Made by a program: the position numbers and the translations under genes
Notes under the pieces: generated by a model
The model's input: the letters and a program-made list of their open reading frames with translations, nothing else
What the model was told of the DNA's origin: nothing
The model's database searches: none
Assembly (NCBI GenBank): GCA_031292235.1
Contig: JARLHM010000140.1
Coordinates: forward strand, 1-32,750
Reading direction: 5' to 3'
DNA: 32,750 nucleotides
DNA from: Syntrophaceae bacterium
Lineage (GTDB): Bacteria; Desulfobacterota; Desulfomonilia; Desulfomonilales; Desulfomonilaceae
In this document: piece after piece, positions 23,427-31,699 of the stretch
How the letters are laid out: each line of letters starts with the position of its first letter
How positions within the stretch are numbered: the first letter of the stretch is position 1

Positions 23427-24389
23427 ATGAACGTAAAACAGTTCTCAAACGTGGCGTTGCTAATAGTTTTACCAATATTCCTGTTTCTGATGATCTTTCC
23501 GACCCTAGTCCACGCTGCTACAGGTTCTGGTTCATTTAAGAAAGACACGGAAATCCAGATTTCCTTTGGAGCGCCTGTGGACGAAACATGGGCGAATGAC
23601 CCTGCAAACTACAGAGTATTTCAGAAGACGGACCCGGATATTGAGATACCGGTAACCTCAATTACCCTAAGCCCCAGGAAAACAAGCGCAGTCCTGACAT
23701 TTGGGGAAGCGCTTAACCTATCGAGTGAGTACGAGGTTCAAGCCAAGAATGTCACATCCGACGGAAAAGTTTTGGGAAATGTGGAGTTTTTGGTAAAGAA
23801 AAGCGAAGGTCAAATCCTTTTCACAATATTTCTCGGGGCTATGTTGATAAACAACTTTGTTTTTACGAAATACCTCGGGCTATGTATCTTCTTTGGCGTC
23901 TCCCAGAAAAAGGAAACGGCCATAGGAATGGGGATAACCTTTACCATAGTCATGGTTCTCAGCGCTGTGATGTGCTGGGCCTTGCTCACTTTTGTTTTGC
24001 AGCCACTCCACTTAGGATTCTTGCAAATCATCGTGTTTATCGGCACTGTGGCTATTTTTGTGCAGGCTGTCGATACAATATTGAGAAAAGTCAATCCGTA
24101 TCTATTCAAGAAACTAGGTGTTTTCTTGGTCCTTATTGTCACGAACTGCATAATTCTGGCGGTTCCGTTGATAAACGCGGACAGTGGTAACGGGCCCTTT
24201 GAGAGCCTTACGTTGGGACTTGGCGCCGGACTCGGTTTTGCTCTAGCCCTATTCCTGATGTCATGTGTCCGAGAAAAACTGGAACTTTGTAGAGTGCCGG
24301 CGATGTTTAAGGGTTTACCCATAGCGTTCGTCGTGGCGGGGGTCTTTGCGCTTTCATTTTTAGGATTTTCAGGGTTTTCAATTTTCTGA
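23427..24389 (+). CDS. rnfA: RnfA with an N-terminal signal sequence and Ig-like domain
   Basis: Membrane subunit that pairs with RnfE. The last ~193 residues (128-320) are a complete canonical RnfA: six helices, cluster cysteines C153 (KYLGLCIFFGVSQKKETA) and C241 (LIVTNCIILAVPL), and the GFSGF end. Ahead of them are 126 extra residues. Residues 1-30 look like a signal peptide (Lys, a hydrophobic core, then LVHA-AT as a cleavage-like site). Residues about 35-125 resemble bacterial Ig-like SbsA/Big_5 domains (ISFGAPVDETWANDPANYRV ... LTFGEALNLSSEYEV). The ATG has GGGAGGGG upstream and follows rnfE by one base. No ATG lies near the core start; a TTG at 23790 with GGAG could give an unfused form. 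RnfA homologues have the N-terminus outside, so an external domain fits. Confidence 0.93.
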   Translation: MNVKQFSNVALLIVLPIFLFLMIFPTLVHAATGSGSFKKDTEIQISFGAPVDETWANDPANYRVFQKTDPDIEIPVTSITLSPRKTSAVLTFGEALNLSSEYEVQAKNVTSDGKVLGNVEFLVKKSEGQILFTIFLGAMLINNFVFTKYLGLCIFFGVSQKKETAIGMGITFTIVMVLSAVMCWALLTFVLQPLHLGFLQIIVFIGTVAIFVQAVDTILRKVNPYLFKKLGVFLVLIVTNCIILAVPLINADSGNGPFESLTLGLGAGLGFALALFLMSCVREKLELCRVPAMFKGLPIAFVVAGVFALSFLGFSGFSIF

Positions 24390-24445
24390 GGACCATGAAC
24401 AGAAAATGGCGATCTCAAGAAATGGGACTTTAGAGGTGATCTGAT

Positions 24446-25369
24446 ATGGAAGATGTTTGGCATATAGCCACTATGGGAATAATATTTTTTGCGGTGTTCG
24501 GCGCCTTATGCGGATTAATTCTAGCTTTGGCGGCCAAGAAGTTCGCTGTAAAAGTCAACCCAAAAATCGAAGCAGTCCGTGCCTGCCTACCAGGGGCAAA
24601 TTGTGGAGCGTGTGGGTTTGCCGGCTGTGAATCCTATGCGGAAGCTGTTGTAACAGACCCCAGTTGTCCAACAAACAAATGCGCTCCAGGCAAACAAACC
24701 GTTGCCGAAAAGGTGGCGGCGATTACTGGAAAGGCCGCCGGGGCTGCGAGCCCAATAATCTCGGTCCTTCGTTGCTCCAGAAATGAGGGCGAGGTAAAGA
24801 AGAAATATTCCTATGTTGGTTTCGACACATGTCAGGGAGCGGCGATAGCCTTCGGTGGACCATATGAGTGTAATTTTGCTTGCATCGGCTATGGTGACTG
24901 TGAGGCTGCTTGCCCGTTTCATGCCATACACATGAAAGACAATATGCCGGCCATAGACCCTGAATTGTGCACCGGTTGTGGCGTTTGTATAAAAACCTGT
25001 CCAAAACAGGTGCTCGAACTCATGCCAAAGGACGCTCTGTGCTACGTTCCTTGCAACAGCAGAGACTCGGGGAAAGCGGTCACCAACGTTTGCAAAGCCG
25101 GATGTATCCACTGCGGCGCGTGTACCCGTAAGGCTAAAGATATAGTTACAATGGTCAATGACCGTATCGAAATCGACCACGAAAAATGCGATGAAGATTG
25201 CACAAAGGCAGGAGTTTGGGCATGTAGCAAACAATTCATTTTCAGATACACTGACATGGAGCGTCAGGTCAGAGCCGTAGAACAGATAAAGTCTGAACAA
25301 GCGGCCAAGAAGGCCGCGGCGGCCAAATCACAACAGCAGTCCGAAGCAAAAACTTCCGACAATGCTTGA
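24446..25369 (+). CDS. rnfB: RnfB, multi-cluster ferredoxin subunit with a degenerate C-terminal motif pair
   Basis: Entry point for electrons from reduced ferredoxin. An N-terminal helix (about 8-30) anchors it. The Fe4S domain has C47, C53, C56, C61 in CLPGANCGACGFAGC. The first ferredoxin pair is complete: C142, C146, C152, C156 and C175, C178, C181, C185. A second pair is expected, but the first member ends C220, C223, C226 followed by TRKAKD instead of a fourth Cys-Pro, and the next region keeps only C248, C252 and C260. By ferredoxin ligand swapping, one cluster could still form and the other is probably lost. The tail from about 285 is Ala/Lys/Gln-rich. GAGGTG precedes the ATG. It closes the rnf cluster, at 307 residues. 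Confidence 0.95.
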   Translation: MEDVWHIATMGIIFFAVFGALCGLILALAAKKFAVKVNPKIEAVRACLPGANCGACGFAGCESYAEAVVTDPSCPTNKCAPGKQTVAEKVAAITGKAAGAASPIISVLRCSRNEGEVKKKYSYVGFDTCQGAAIAFGGPYECNFACIGYGDCEAACPFHAIHMKDNMPAIDPELCTGCGVCIKTCPKQVLELMPKDALCYVPCNSRDSGKAVTNVCKAGCIHCGACTRKAKDIVTMVNDRIEIDHEKCDEDCTKAGVWACSKQFIFRYTDMERQVRAVEQIKSEQAAKKAAAAKSQQQSEAKTSDNA

Positions 25370-25501
25370 AAACAGCTATTTTTGAGGAATTAGGATTTAA
25401 CGTTTACAGAGTCCTGTCACACTTATCCTGGGTGATGTTTCGCATCTAGCCGAATTGCAAGACGCTGAATTTCACTCAGACATGGAAGGGAGGCGCTCGT
25501 T

Positions 25502-26215
25502 ATGAAAGACAAAAATTACGTTTGGAACCCACTTCGTTTGTTGAGCCCAATGCTCAACTCCGAAATCGGAAAACTTGACGAAGCCGTTGACATTCCGGTA
25601 GACGCTTCAAAGTCCCCAGATGAAATACTGGTTATCATGTTTGGTAAACTCATAGAATTGACTAAAATGATATCCGTCGGCTTTAAGAGTGAAAGTGATT
25701 CAAAAGCTGATTTATGTGAAAGACTGATTGTGGAAATTGAGCAATTGGAATTAGTTTCGACATCTGAGCTTGTCAAGGGTTCCGAGACCTTTGGGCAAAA
25801 CCTTTTCAGGACAGTAGTTAGACTTCCAAGCCGTGTAGAACGAATCGCCGTGATGTTCGAACACATATTGAAATGCCTGAAGATCAAGATACGGGAAGGA
25901 ATTCTTTTCAGCGATAAAGCCCTGGCCGAACTTGACGAACTGTTCACGGTTACGGCTGAACTATTAAAGAACCTTCGTGATTCGCTCTTGACCTGTAACA
26001 GCGTTATTCTTGATCATATCAAGGCGCAAAGCGCAAAAGTATCCGAACTTGCTGAAGAAGCAAGATTCAACCACTGGGAACGCTTGGAAAAGGGCTTTTG
26101 TTCGCCCAACGCCTCCACAATCTACCTGAAGATCCTTGATTCTTTTAAACAGGTAGCTGAATATTCTATGAAGATAACAAATTCAATATGTTCATTAGAG
26201 GACGTATCCAGCTAG
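25502..26215 (+). CDS. PhoU-like helical protein
   Basis: A 237-residue, mostly helical soluble protein. The C-terminal part reads ARFNHWERLEKGFCSPNASTIYLKILDSFKQVAEYSMKIT, which follows the pattern of PhoU domains (a His/Arg-Leu stretch, a Gly, then a Tyr-Leu-x-Ile-Leu helix with Asp and a final Ala-x-x-Ile-x-x helix). The N-terminal half (about 45-150) could be a second, more divergent three-helix repeat. In other bacteria PhoU-like domains regulate phosphate uptake or occur as C-terminal domains of Na/phosphate cotransporters. No transporter gene is adjacent. It has its own GGGAGG ribosome site, lies 132 bp after rnfB on the same strand, and ends before two hairpins. The family call is by pattern recognition only. 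Confidence 0.6.
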   Translation: MKDKNYVWNPLRLLSPMLNSEIGKLDEAVDIPVDASKSPDEILVIMFGKLIELTKMISVGFKSESDSKADLCERLIVEIEQLELVSTSELVKGSETFGQNLFRTVVRLPSRVERIAVMFEHILKCLKIKIREGILFSDKALAELDELFTVTAELLKNLRDSLLTCNSVILDHIKAQSAKVSELAEEARFNHWERLEKGFCSPNASTIYLKILDSFKQVAEYSMKITNSICSLEDVSS

Positions 26216-26247
26216 TTAGTTATTGGGGGAATTTCCTGGGTTTTCCG

Positions 26248-26276
26248 AACCCCGTGGGAGAATGACTCACGGGGTT
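26248..26276 (+). terminator. Hairpin terminator between convergent operons
   Basis: AACCCCGTG (26248-26256) pairs with CACGGGGTT (26268-26276), a perfect 9-bp GC-rich stem with an 11-base loop. It lies 33 bp after the PhoU-like stop. The downstream bases hold only a short T run, so Rho-independent strength is uncertain. Confidence 0.65.
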
Positions 26277-26294
26277 TCCATTTGGATGGGGAAT

Positions 26295-26329
26295 CGGAGG
26301 AAGTTCCCGCAAATTCGGGGCTTCCTCCG
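26295..26329. terminator. Second hairpin, possible bidirectional terminator
   Basis: CGGAGGAAG (26295-26303) pairs with CTTCCTCCG (26321-26329); inside it CCCG pairs with CGGG around a CAAATT loop. It sits 30 bp beyond the end of the minus-strand hydratase/dehydrogenase gene, so it can serve transcripts from both sides. A T-rich stretch (near 26342-26350) follows on the plus strand. Confidence 0.6.
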
Positions 26330-26358
26330 CTGATCCAATTAGCTTTCTTTCGCCAATG

Positions 26359-28410
26359 CTAGAAAGTAAAAAACACTTTCTGCAAGACCTTTGGGGTATA
26401 ACCTACAACATCCAGATAAAGAGTTATGCCTCCATTAAAGAACGGCCAGCCAGCGCCAAGGATCATTGCCGTATCTATGTCTTTTGGGTCCGCAACGACC
26501 TTTTCCTTTAAGATTTGATCAACTTCATGGGTAAGACTCGTTAAAATTCTATCAACTATCTCTTCCTTAACGAACTCTTTATCCCCCCGGTTTTTGAAAA
26601 TCTCAGCAACCTTTGGATTAAGGGACTTTCCGGGGCCCATTCCATTATAGATTGCGGTGACCTTTGCTTCGACCATCTTCCTCAGGTTTTCATTGATGGG
26701 GAAACGATCCGGCCACGCTTTGTTACATGTCTCCAATACGTGGAACGCTACGGCGGTCCCGACAAAAGCCAGCAAGTCAAAAGGCGCCATTGGTAATCCC
26801 AGCGATAACACAGCGTCATCCACCTGCATGAAATCTGCGCCTTCGTCTACCATTTGAAAACAATCGCCAAGGAGTTTCGTCAACACCCTGTTAACCAGGA
26901 AAGCAGGAGAATCTTTGACAAGAATCGCCGTTTTCTTGAGTTTCTTTGCACACTCAAACGCAGTGACCAGTGTTTGGTCATCAGTCTTTTCACCCTTTAT
27001 CATTTCCAATAATGGCAATACAGCGACAGGGTTAAAGAAATGGAACCCGACAACGCGTTCTGGATATTTGAGGTTGGACGCCATTTCGGTTATGGACAGG
27101 CTGGATGTGTTAGTCGCCAGGACGCACGTCGGCGAGACAATTTCTTCCGCTTGGGCGAAGACCTGCTGTTTTATTTCGATCTGCTCAAAAACGGCCTCAA
27201 TCACAAAATCACAGTCAGAAAAATCTTTCCAATCAAGTGTTCCGATCAGGATGTGAAAGAGGTGATCAGCCTTGGCCTGAGTCATTCGTCCTTTACTCAC
27301 CAGAGCGCTCAGTTCACCTTTAACGTATCCCAAGCCTTTATCCAGAAATTCCTGTTTTATGTCTTTCATCACAACAGGAACGCCATATCTTCTCAAGAAA
27401 AGCATGGCTAACTGAGACGCCATGAGACCGGCTCCAATAATGCCGATCTTGTTTATTGGACGGGCCTTGATATCCTTGGGCCTACCAACCGGCTTCTTCG
27501 CGCGTCTCTGAATCAAGTCAAAGCTGTAAACGCCAGCCTTGCATTGGCGGCTTTTGATGAGATCTCCAAGCGCCCTATCTTCCCCAGCGAAACATTCATC
27601 AATTGAATGACTCATGTCGCAAGCAAATTCGACTAGTTCCAGCGCACGGTAGGGGGCCGGGGCCGCGCCGTGAACTCTCATGTCAAGGAAGTTTCGAGCA
27701 GCGTCCAAACTTGTTTTAAGCTTGGACATATCGGGAGTTTTCCGTTCAATCTTGACTTTTCCTTCAATTATGTCTTCGAGTAACGCCAGAGATTCATCAA
27801 AAAATTCAACGGATTCATAGAGCCTGTCTGCGAGGCCAAGCTGGAAGGCCTTGGTCCCATCCAACATTCGGTTTTGATTCATGGGGTTGTAGATGATGAC
27901 TTCAAGGGCCTTTTCCGGGCCGATCAGCCTTGGGGTAAGGGTAGATCCACCCCAACCCGGGATGAGCCCTAGAAAACATTCAGGGAATGCGATGGCGGGA
28001 ACACCTTTCGAGATAGTCCGATAATCACAATACAACGATATTTCCAAGCCGCCGCCCAAGGCAGCGCCGTTTACTGCCGCCAATGTCGGGATCTTGAGGT
28101 CCAAGATTCTCTTCATTGCCGCATGACCTGCGGCCCCAATGCTCCGCCCCTGTTCGAACGTGTTGATGAAGGGGACCTGCATCAAATCAGCGCCGGCGGC
28201 ATAAATGTAGTGTTTACCGCAAAGCATCATTCCCTTGATGTCTTTGTCGGATTCGATCTTGTTTACAGCTCTGTGCAAAGAGGTTAACGCGTGTTCGTCA
28301 AACGTGTTGGGCTTCTTGTAATCTTCACCATTATCCATGGTGACTATCGCTATCTTGCCAACGCGAGAATTATAATAGTTAGTATGGAACTGAGTATGCG
28401 CTTCAGGCAT
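26359..28410 (-). CDS. fadB: Fused enoyl-CoA hydratase/3-hydroxyacyl-CoA dehydrogenase (FadB-type)
   Basis: Bifunctional beta-oxidation enzyme: hydrates the 2-enoyl-CoA and oxidises the L-3-hydroxyacyl-CoA with NAD. The 683 residues hold an N-terminal crotonase domain with AVNGAALGGGLEISLYCD (E123) and FPECFLGLIPGWGGS (E144), the two catalytic glutamates. The NAD-binding domain starts KIGIIGAGLMASQLA near 321; its third glycine is Ala, a variation also known in actinobacterial FadB proteins. The dehydrogenase motif GFHFFNPV gives H457, with E469 in LLEMIKG. AAAGGAAA precedes the ATG at 28410. It is the last gene of a minus-strand operon, 38 bp after the thiolase. Both active sites look complete. 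Confidence 0.95.
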   Translation of the reverse strand: MPEAHTQFHTNYYNSRVGKIAIVTMDNGEDYKKPNTFDEHALTSLHRAVNKIESDKDIKGMMLCGKHYIYAAGADLMQVPFINTFEQGRSIGAAGHAAMKRILDLKIPTLAAVNGAALGGGLEISLYCDYRTISKGVPAIAFPECFLGLIPGWGGSTLTPRLIGPEKALEVIIYNPMNQNRMLDGTKAFQLGLADRLYESVEFFDESLALLEDIIEGKVKIERKTPDMSKLKTSLDAARNFLDMRVHGAAPAPYRALELVEFACDMSHSIDECFAGEDRALGDLIKSRQCKAGVYSFDLIQRRAKKPVGRPKDIKARPINKIGIIGAGLMASQLAMLFLRRYGVPVVMKDIKQEFLDKGLGYVKGELSALVSKGRMTQAKADHLFHILIGTLDWKDFSDCDFVIEAVFEQIEIKQQVFAQAEEIVSPTCVLATNTSSLSITEMASNLKYPERVVGFHFFNPVAVLPLLEMIKGEKTDDQTLVTAFECAKKLKKTAILVKDSPAFLVNRVLTKLLGDCFQMVDEGADFMQVDDAVLSLGLPMAPFDLLAFVGTAVAFHVLETCNKAWPDRFPINENLRKMVEAKVTAIYNGMGPGKSLNPKVAEIFKNRGDKEFVKEEIVDRILTSLTHEVDQILKEKVVADPKDIDTAMILGAGWPFFNGGITLYLDVVGYTPKVLQKVFFTF

Positions 28411-28448
28411 GGCGTTTCCTTTCTATAAGATATGAAACTGGGTAAATT

Positions 28449-29660
28449 CTATTTTTCCTTTTTATCCTTTTTGCCGTCTCTCTGGAGGTTCTTCCATATT
28501 ACAGCGCCACCTTGACCGAGACCGACGCACATTGTTTCCAAGCCATATTTGGCTTCAGGATGTTCTTTAAATCCATGCATCATATGTAAAGCTAACCTGA
28601 CACCGGATGACGCAAGTGGATGCCCGAATGCTATTGCGCCACCATATATGTTCAATTTCGGGTCATCCGGGAAGTTCAGACCAAATTCCTCCATAAAAGC
28701 CACTGCCTGTACTGCGAAAGCCTCGTTCATCTCTACCAGACCAATATCTTCAAAACTGAGTCCAGCGGCCTTTAAAGCCTTGTGTGTCGCCGGAATAGGC
28801 CCTATTCCCATGATTTCCGGTTTTACTCCGGCGTATGAAAAGGATTTGAGTTCCATCTTTGGTTCAATTCCCAACTCTTCAGCCTTTTCAAGTGTCATCA
28901 AGAGTGCGCCCGCAGCGCCATCATTTAATCCGGAAGAATTGCCGGCCGTTATTTTCCCCATCACTCTGAATGGAGTTTTTAGGGACGCCAAGCCTTCCAT
29001 GGTGGTTTGTGGACGAGGTTGTTCATCCTTGTCAGCGACGACCCAGCCATTCTTTGTGTAGACAGTCATTGGAACAATCATCTCACCAATTTTGCCCGAC
29101 TGTATCGCTTTGGCGGCCTTCTGTTGACAAATCAACGAATATTCATCGGTCATCTCTTTTGTTATGTGCGGGAACATGTCATGCAGGTTCTCAGCGGTCA
29201 TTCCCATCGACATTGCGCTGGAATCGACCAGTTTGTCAGTGAGGAACCTGGGATTCGGGTCTGCTGTCGCTCCCATGGGATGGTGGCCCATGTGTTCGAC
29301 CCCACCGGCGATAGCTACATCGCATCCGCCCAGCGCTATTTCCGACGCTGCCGTGGTCAGAGCGCTCATCCCGCCGGCGCACATCCTGTCGATAGAATAT
29401 CCGGCGCACGTCTCAGGTAACCCTGAAAGTATGACCGAGGTCCTCCCCAATGTGAGCCCCTGGTCCTTTTCCTGACAAAAAACGCCCCACGCGTTTTCTT
29501 CAACCATCTCTGGTTTAACCTTTGGATTTCTTCGCATAAGTTCTCGGATTACTTTGACGACCATATCGTCCGCTCGAGTATTCCAAAAGACACCTTTTTC
29601 ACCCGCACGGCCGAAGGCTGTCCTGATCGCGTCAACTAAAACTACTTTTCTCGCTTTCAT
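28449..29660 (-). CDS. fadA: Acetyl-CoA acyltransferase (3-ketoacyl-CoA thiolase)
   Basis: Cleaves 3-ketoacyl-CoA with CoA to acetyl-CoA and a shortened acyl-CoA. In 403 residues the nucleophile is C94 in DRMCAGGMSAL. NEAFAVQ lies at 312-318, the catalytic histidine is H347 in YGGAIAFGHPLASSGVRL, and the second cysteine is C378 in MCVGLGQGGA. The family usually has GHPLGATGAR at the histidine motif; here Ala-Ser-Ser replaces Gly-Ala-Thr, as in some FadA-type enzymes. The C-terminus ends in a short Lys-rich tail (KKDKKEK). It lies 20 bp after the acyl-CoA dehydrogenase and 38 bp before the fused hydratase/dehydrogenase, so the operon encodes a whole beta-oxidation turn. Confidence 0.95.
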   Translation of the reverse strand: MKARKVVLVDAIRTAFGRAGEKGVFWNTRADDMVVKVIRELMRRNPKVKPEMVEENAWGVFCQEKDQGLTLGRTSVILSGLPETCAGYSIDRMCAGGMSALTTAASEIALGGCDVAIAGGVEHMGHHPMGATADPNPRFLTDKLVDSSAMSMGMTAENLHDMFPHITKEMTDEYSLICQQKAAKAIQSGKIGEMIVPMTVYTKNGWVVADKDEQPRPQTTMEGLASLKTPFRVMGKITAGNSSGLNDGAAGALLMTLEKAEELGIEPKMELKSFSYAGVKPEIMGIGPIPATHKALKAAGLSFEDIGLVEMNEAFAVQAVAFMEEFGLNFPDDPKLNIYGGAIAFGHPLASSGVRLALHMMHGFKEHPEAKYGLETMCVGLGQGGAVIWKNLQRDGKKDKKEK

Positions 29661-29680
29661 ATTGCTGACTCCACAGAAGA

Positions 29681-31543
29681 TTAAACTAACGCAAAAGATT
29701 CTTCGGGAAGATCTATGGCGGAGCGTTCCCCACTCATGATCGCCTTAGCTTTGCCGGGCGCCAAAGACAAAATTGTATTGGCGAAAAACTCGGCAGACGC
29801 CACCTTGCCGCGATAGAAAGCCGCGCTTCTGTTCGATTTCAGAAGTTCAGCCCTTTTTGCGGGGGTATCCGCCTTGGCGTCGCTGTACAGTTCTTCCAGA
29901 CGTCTGTCCGCTATGACCGCCTGCCATAACAACATGAAACCAACCGCCACATCACCGAAGAGTTCAAGGTAAGGGGTCGCGTATAAGATTGGGGTCATGA
30001 AGTCTTCAGTAATGCTTTTAAGTCCAAAGTAACGGGTAACCTCAATAAGATGCTTACGGGCTGTCTCAAAGGGCTCGACCGTATCTTTCAACCTGTAATT
30101 TTTCTTGGCGCTCTTTAATAGGGCCCCAGTTTCAGTCACTATATTCTTGAAGAGCAAGCCCTGTTTGTAACCAAGCTTTCTACCTACAAGATCAAGGGCC
30201 TGAATGCCGTTTGTGCCTTCATAAATAGACGAAATTTTGCAGTCTCTCATGAACTGCTCTACAGGGTATTCTCGGCAAAAGCCATAGCCACCATGGACCT
30301 GAATGGCCAACTCAGTAACCCTGAAACCCATATCAGACCCCCAAGCCTTGCAGATGGGGATAAGAATATCCAGAAAACCTTGGAATTTGGCCGATTCCTC
30401 AGGGGTCTTTGCAATGTGGACCCTATCCTCACAATAGGCCGCATAATAGAGCAAAGCCCTGATCCCCTCGGTTACACTCTTCATCCACATCAACATTCTG
30501 CGAACATCCGGATGCTGAATGATGGGCACTTTCGGGGCTTTCGGGTCCTTCATCGTGGAAATCTCAGGCCCCTGGAAACGCTCTTTGGCGTATTTCAGGG
30601 CGTGCATATAGGCGGTGCTAGCCTGGGCAAGTCCCTGGACACCAACAGAGAGTCTCGCTTCATTCATCATGTTAAACATGATTTTCATGCCCTGATTTTC
30701 TCCGCCAAGCAGATAACCGATACAATTGTCCTTTTCTCCGAAATTTAGCGCACATGTGGATGATCCATGTATGCCCATTTTTTTCTCAACCGCCATGGTG
30801 GTCACATCGTTGTCCACGAGATTGCCAGCCTCGTCATAGCGGAATTTGGGGACTATGAAGATGCTTATCCCCTTTGTTCCGGCGGGAGCGCCCTCCAGTC
30901 TCGCAAGGACCAGGTGAATTATGTTCTCGGTCAGGTCATGATCACCGGCAGAGATAAAAATCTTTCCACCGGAAATTGAGTAAGTTCCATCAGGTCTCTT
31001 GACGGCCTTGGTTCGCAATGCGCCAACGTCACTACCTGCCTGAGGCTCGGTCAGACACATTGTTCCGCACCATTCGCCGGTATACATCTTGTCCATGTAC
31101 ATCCGCTGTTGTTCTTCGGAGCCATAAATCTCGATCAAACGAGCTGATCCAATAGTGAGACCCGGATACATCATCAACGCCTGGTTCGCGGACACAAACA
31201 ATTCCATTGCTGCTATGTAAAGGACGCTCGGAAATCCCTGTCCACCGTGCTCTTGGGATATTGGAAGGGAAGCCCATCCACCTTCGCAATAATGTTGATA
31301 AGCTGAATGAAAGGACGGCGGAACTGTTACTTTTCCGTTTTCGAGTTTTACTCCTACAGCGTCGCCTTCAACGTTAGTAGGGGAGATCTCCTTTTCTGCG
31401 AGTTTTTGTGCGGCTTCCATAACCATGTCGAACATTTCTCTAGAAAATTCGGAAAACGCGTCTGATTCACAAAGTTCTTCCATGTTCAGTTGCTCATAGA
31501 GCACGAATTTCGCGTCGCGCTCGTCAACGAGAAGATTGGCCAT
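29681..31543 (-). CDS. Large acyl-CoA dehydrogenase with C-terminal extension
   Basis: FAD acyl-CoA dehydrogenase of the ~600-residue class (FadE5/DmdC-like), which has an extra C-terminal helical domain beyond the usual ~390 residues. From the ATG at 31543 it has 620 residues; AAGGAGG lies upstream at good distance. The open frame reaches back to 31702 without family character, so that start is rejected. MCLTEPQAGSDVGALRTKA is at about 162-180, KIFISAGDHDLTEN at 194-207, VQGLAQASTAYMHALKYAKERFQG near 302-325, and IYEGTNGIQ at 440-448 with E442 at the catalytic-base position. It is first in the thiolase/FadB operon and probably uses the EtfAB encoded on the left of the window. Confidence 0.94.
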   Translation of the reverse strand: MANLLVDERDAKFVLYEQLNMEELCESDAFSEFSREMFDMVMEAAQKLAEKEISPTNVEGDAVGVKLENGKVTVPPSFHSAYQHYCEGGWASLPISQEHGGQGFPSVLYIAAMELFVSANQALMMYPGLTIGSARLIEIYGSEEQQRMYMDKMYTGEWCGTMCLTEPQAGSDVGALRTKAVKRPDGTYSISGGKIFISAGDHDLTENIIHLVLARLEGAPAGTKGISIFIVPKFRYDEAGNLVDNDVTTMAVEKKMGIHGSSTCALNFGEKDNCIGYLLGGENQGMKIMFNMMNEARLSVGVQGLAQASTAYMHALKYAKERFQGPEISTMKDPKAPKVPIIQHPDVRRMLMWMKSVTEGIRALLYYAAYCEDRVHIAKTPEESAKFQGFLDILIPICKAWGSDMGFRVTELAIQVHGGYGFCREYPVEQFMRDCKISSIYEGTNGIQALDLVGRKLGYKQGLLFKNIVTETGALLKSAKKNYRLKDTVEPFETARKHLIEVTRYFGLKSITEDFMTPILYATPYLELFGDVAVGFMLLWQAVIADRRLEELYSDAKADTPAKRAELLKSNRSAAFYRGKVASAEFFANTILSLAPGKAKAIMSGERSAIDLPEESFALV

Positions 31544-31699
31544 CAGTTTTCTTCCTCCTTGTGTAACTTGCCAGAGTATCCAATTCTTTTTTAAATTCGC
31601 TTTAAGGGCGCCCAAAATTCCATTTGCGCCTTGGTCAACAAAATTACGTGCCTCATCAAAACAGGTATAAAGCAACCAAGGTTGGCGCATTTCAGAATA

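Noticed and set aside
22805-24389. Frameshift or assembly join as explanation for the odd RnfE and RnfA
   Set aside because: Both frames are continuous with typical family sequence on each side of the odd parts, and the genes have normal ribosome sites and spacing.
23810-25300. Minus-strand open frames of 217 and 237 codons opposite rnfA and rnfB
   Set aside because: They are shadows of clearly recognisable rnf genes; their composition follows the opposite strand.
28549-29475. Plus-strand open frames opposite the thiolase, up to 170 codons
   Set aside because: The thiolase on the minus strand has all active-site residues; these frames have no ribosome site or family similarity.
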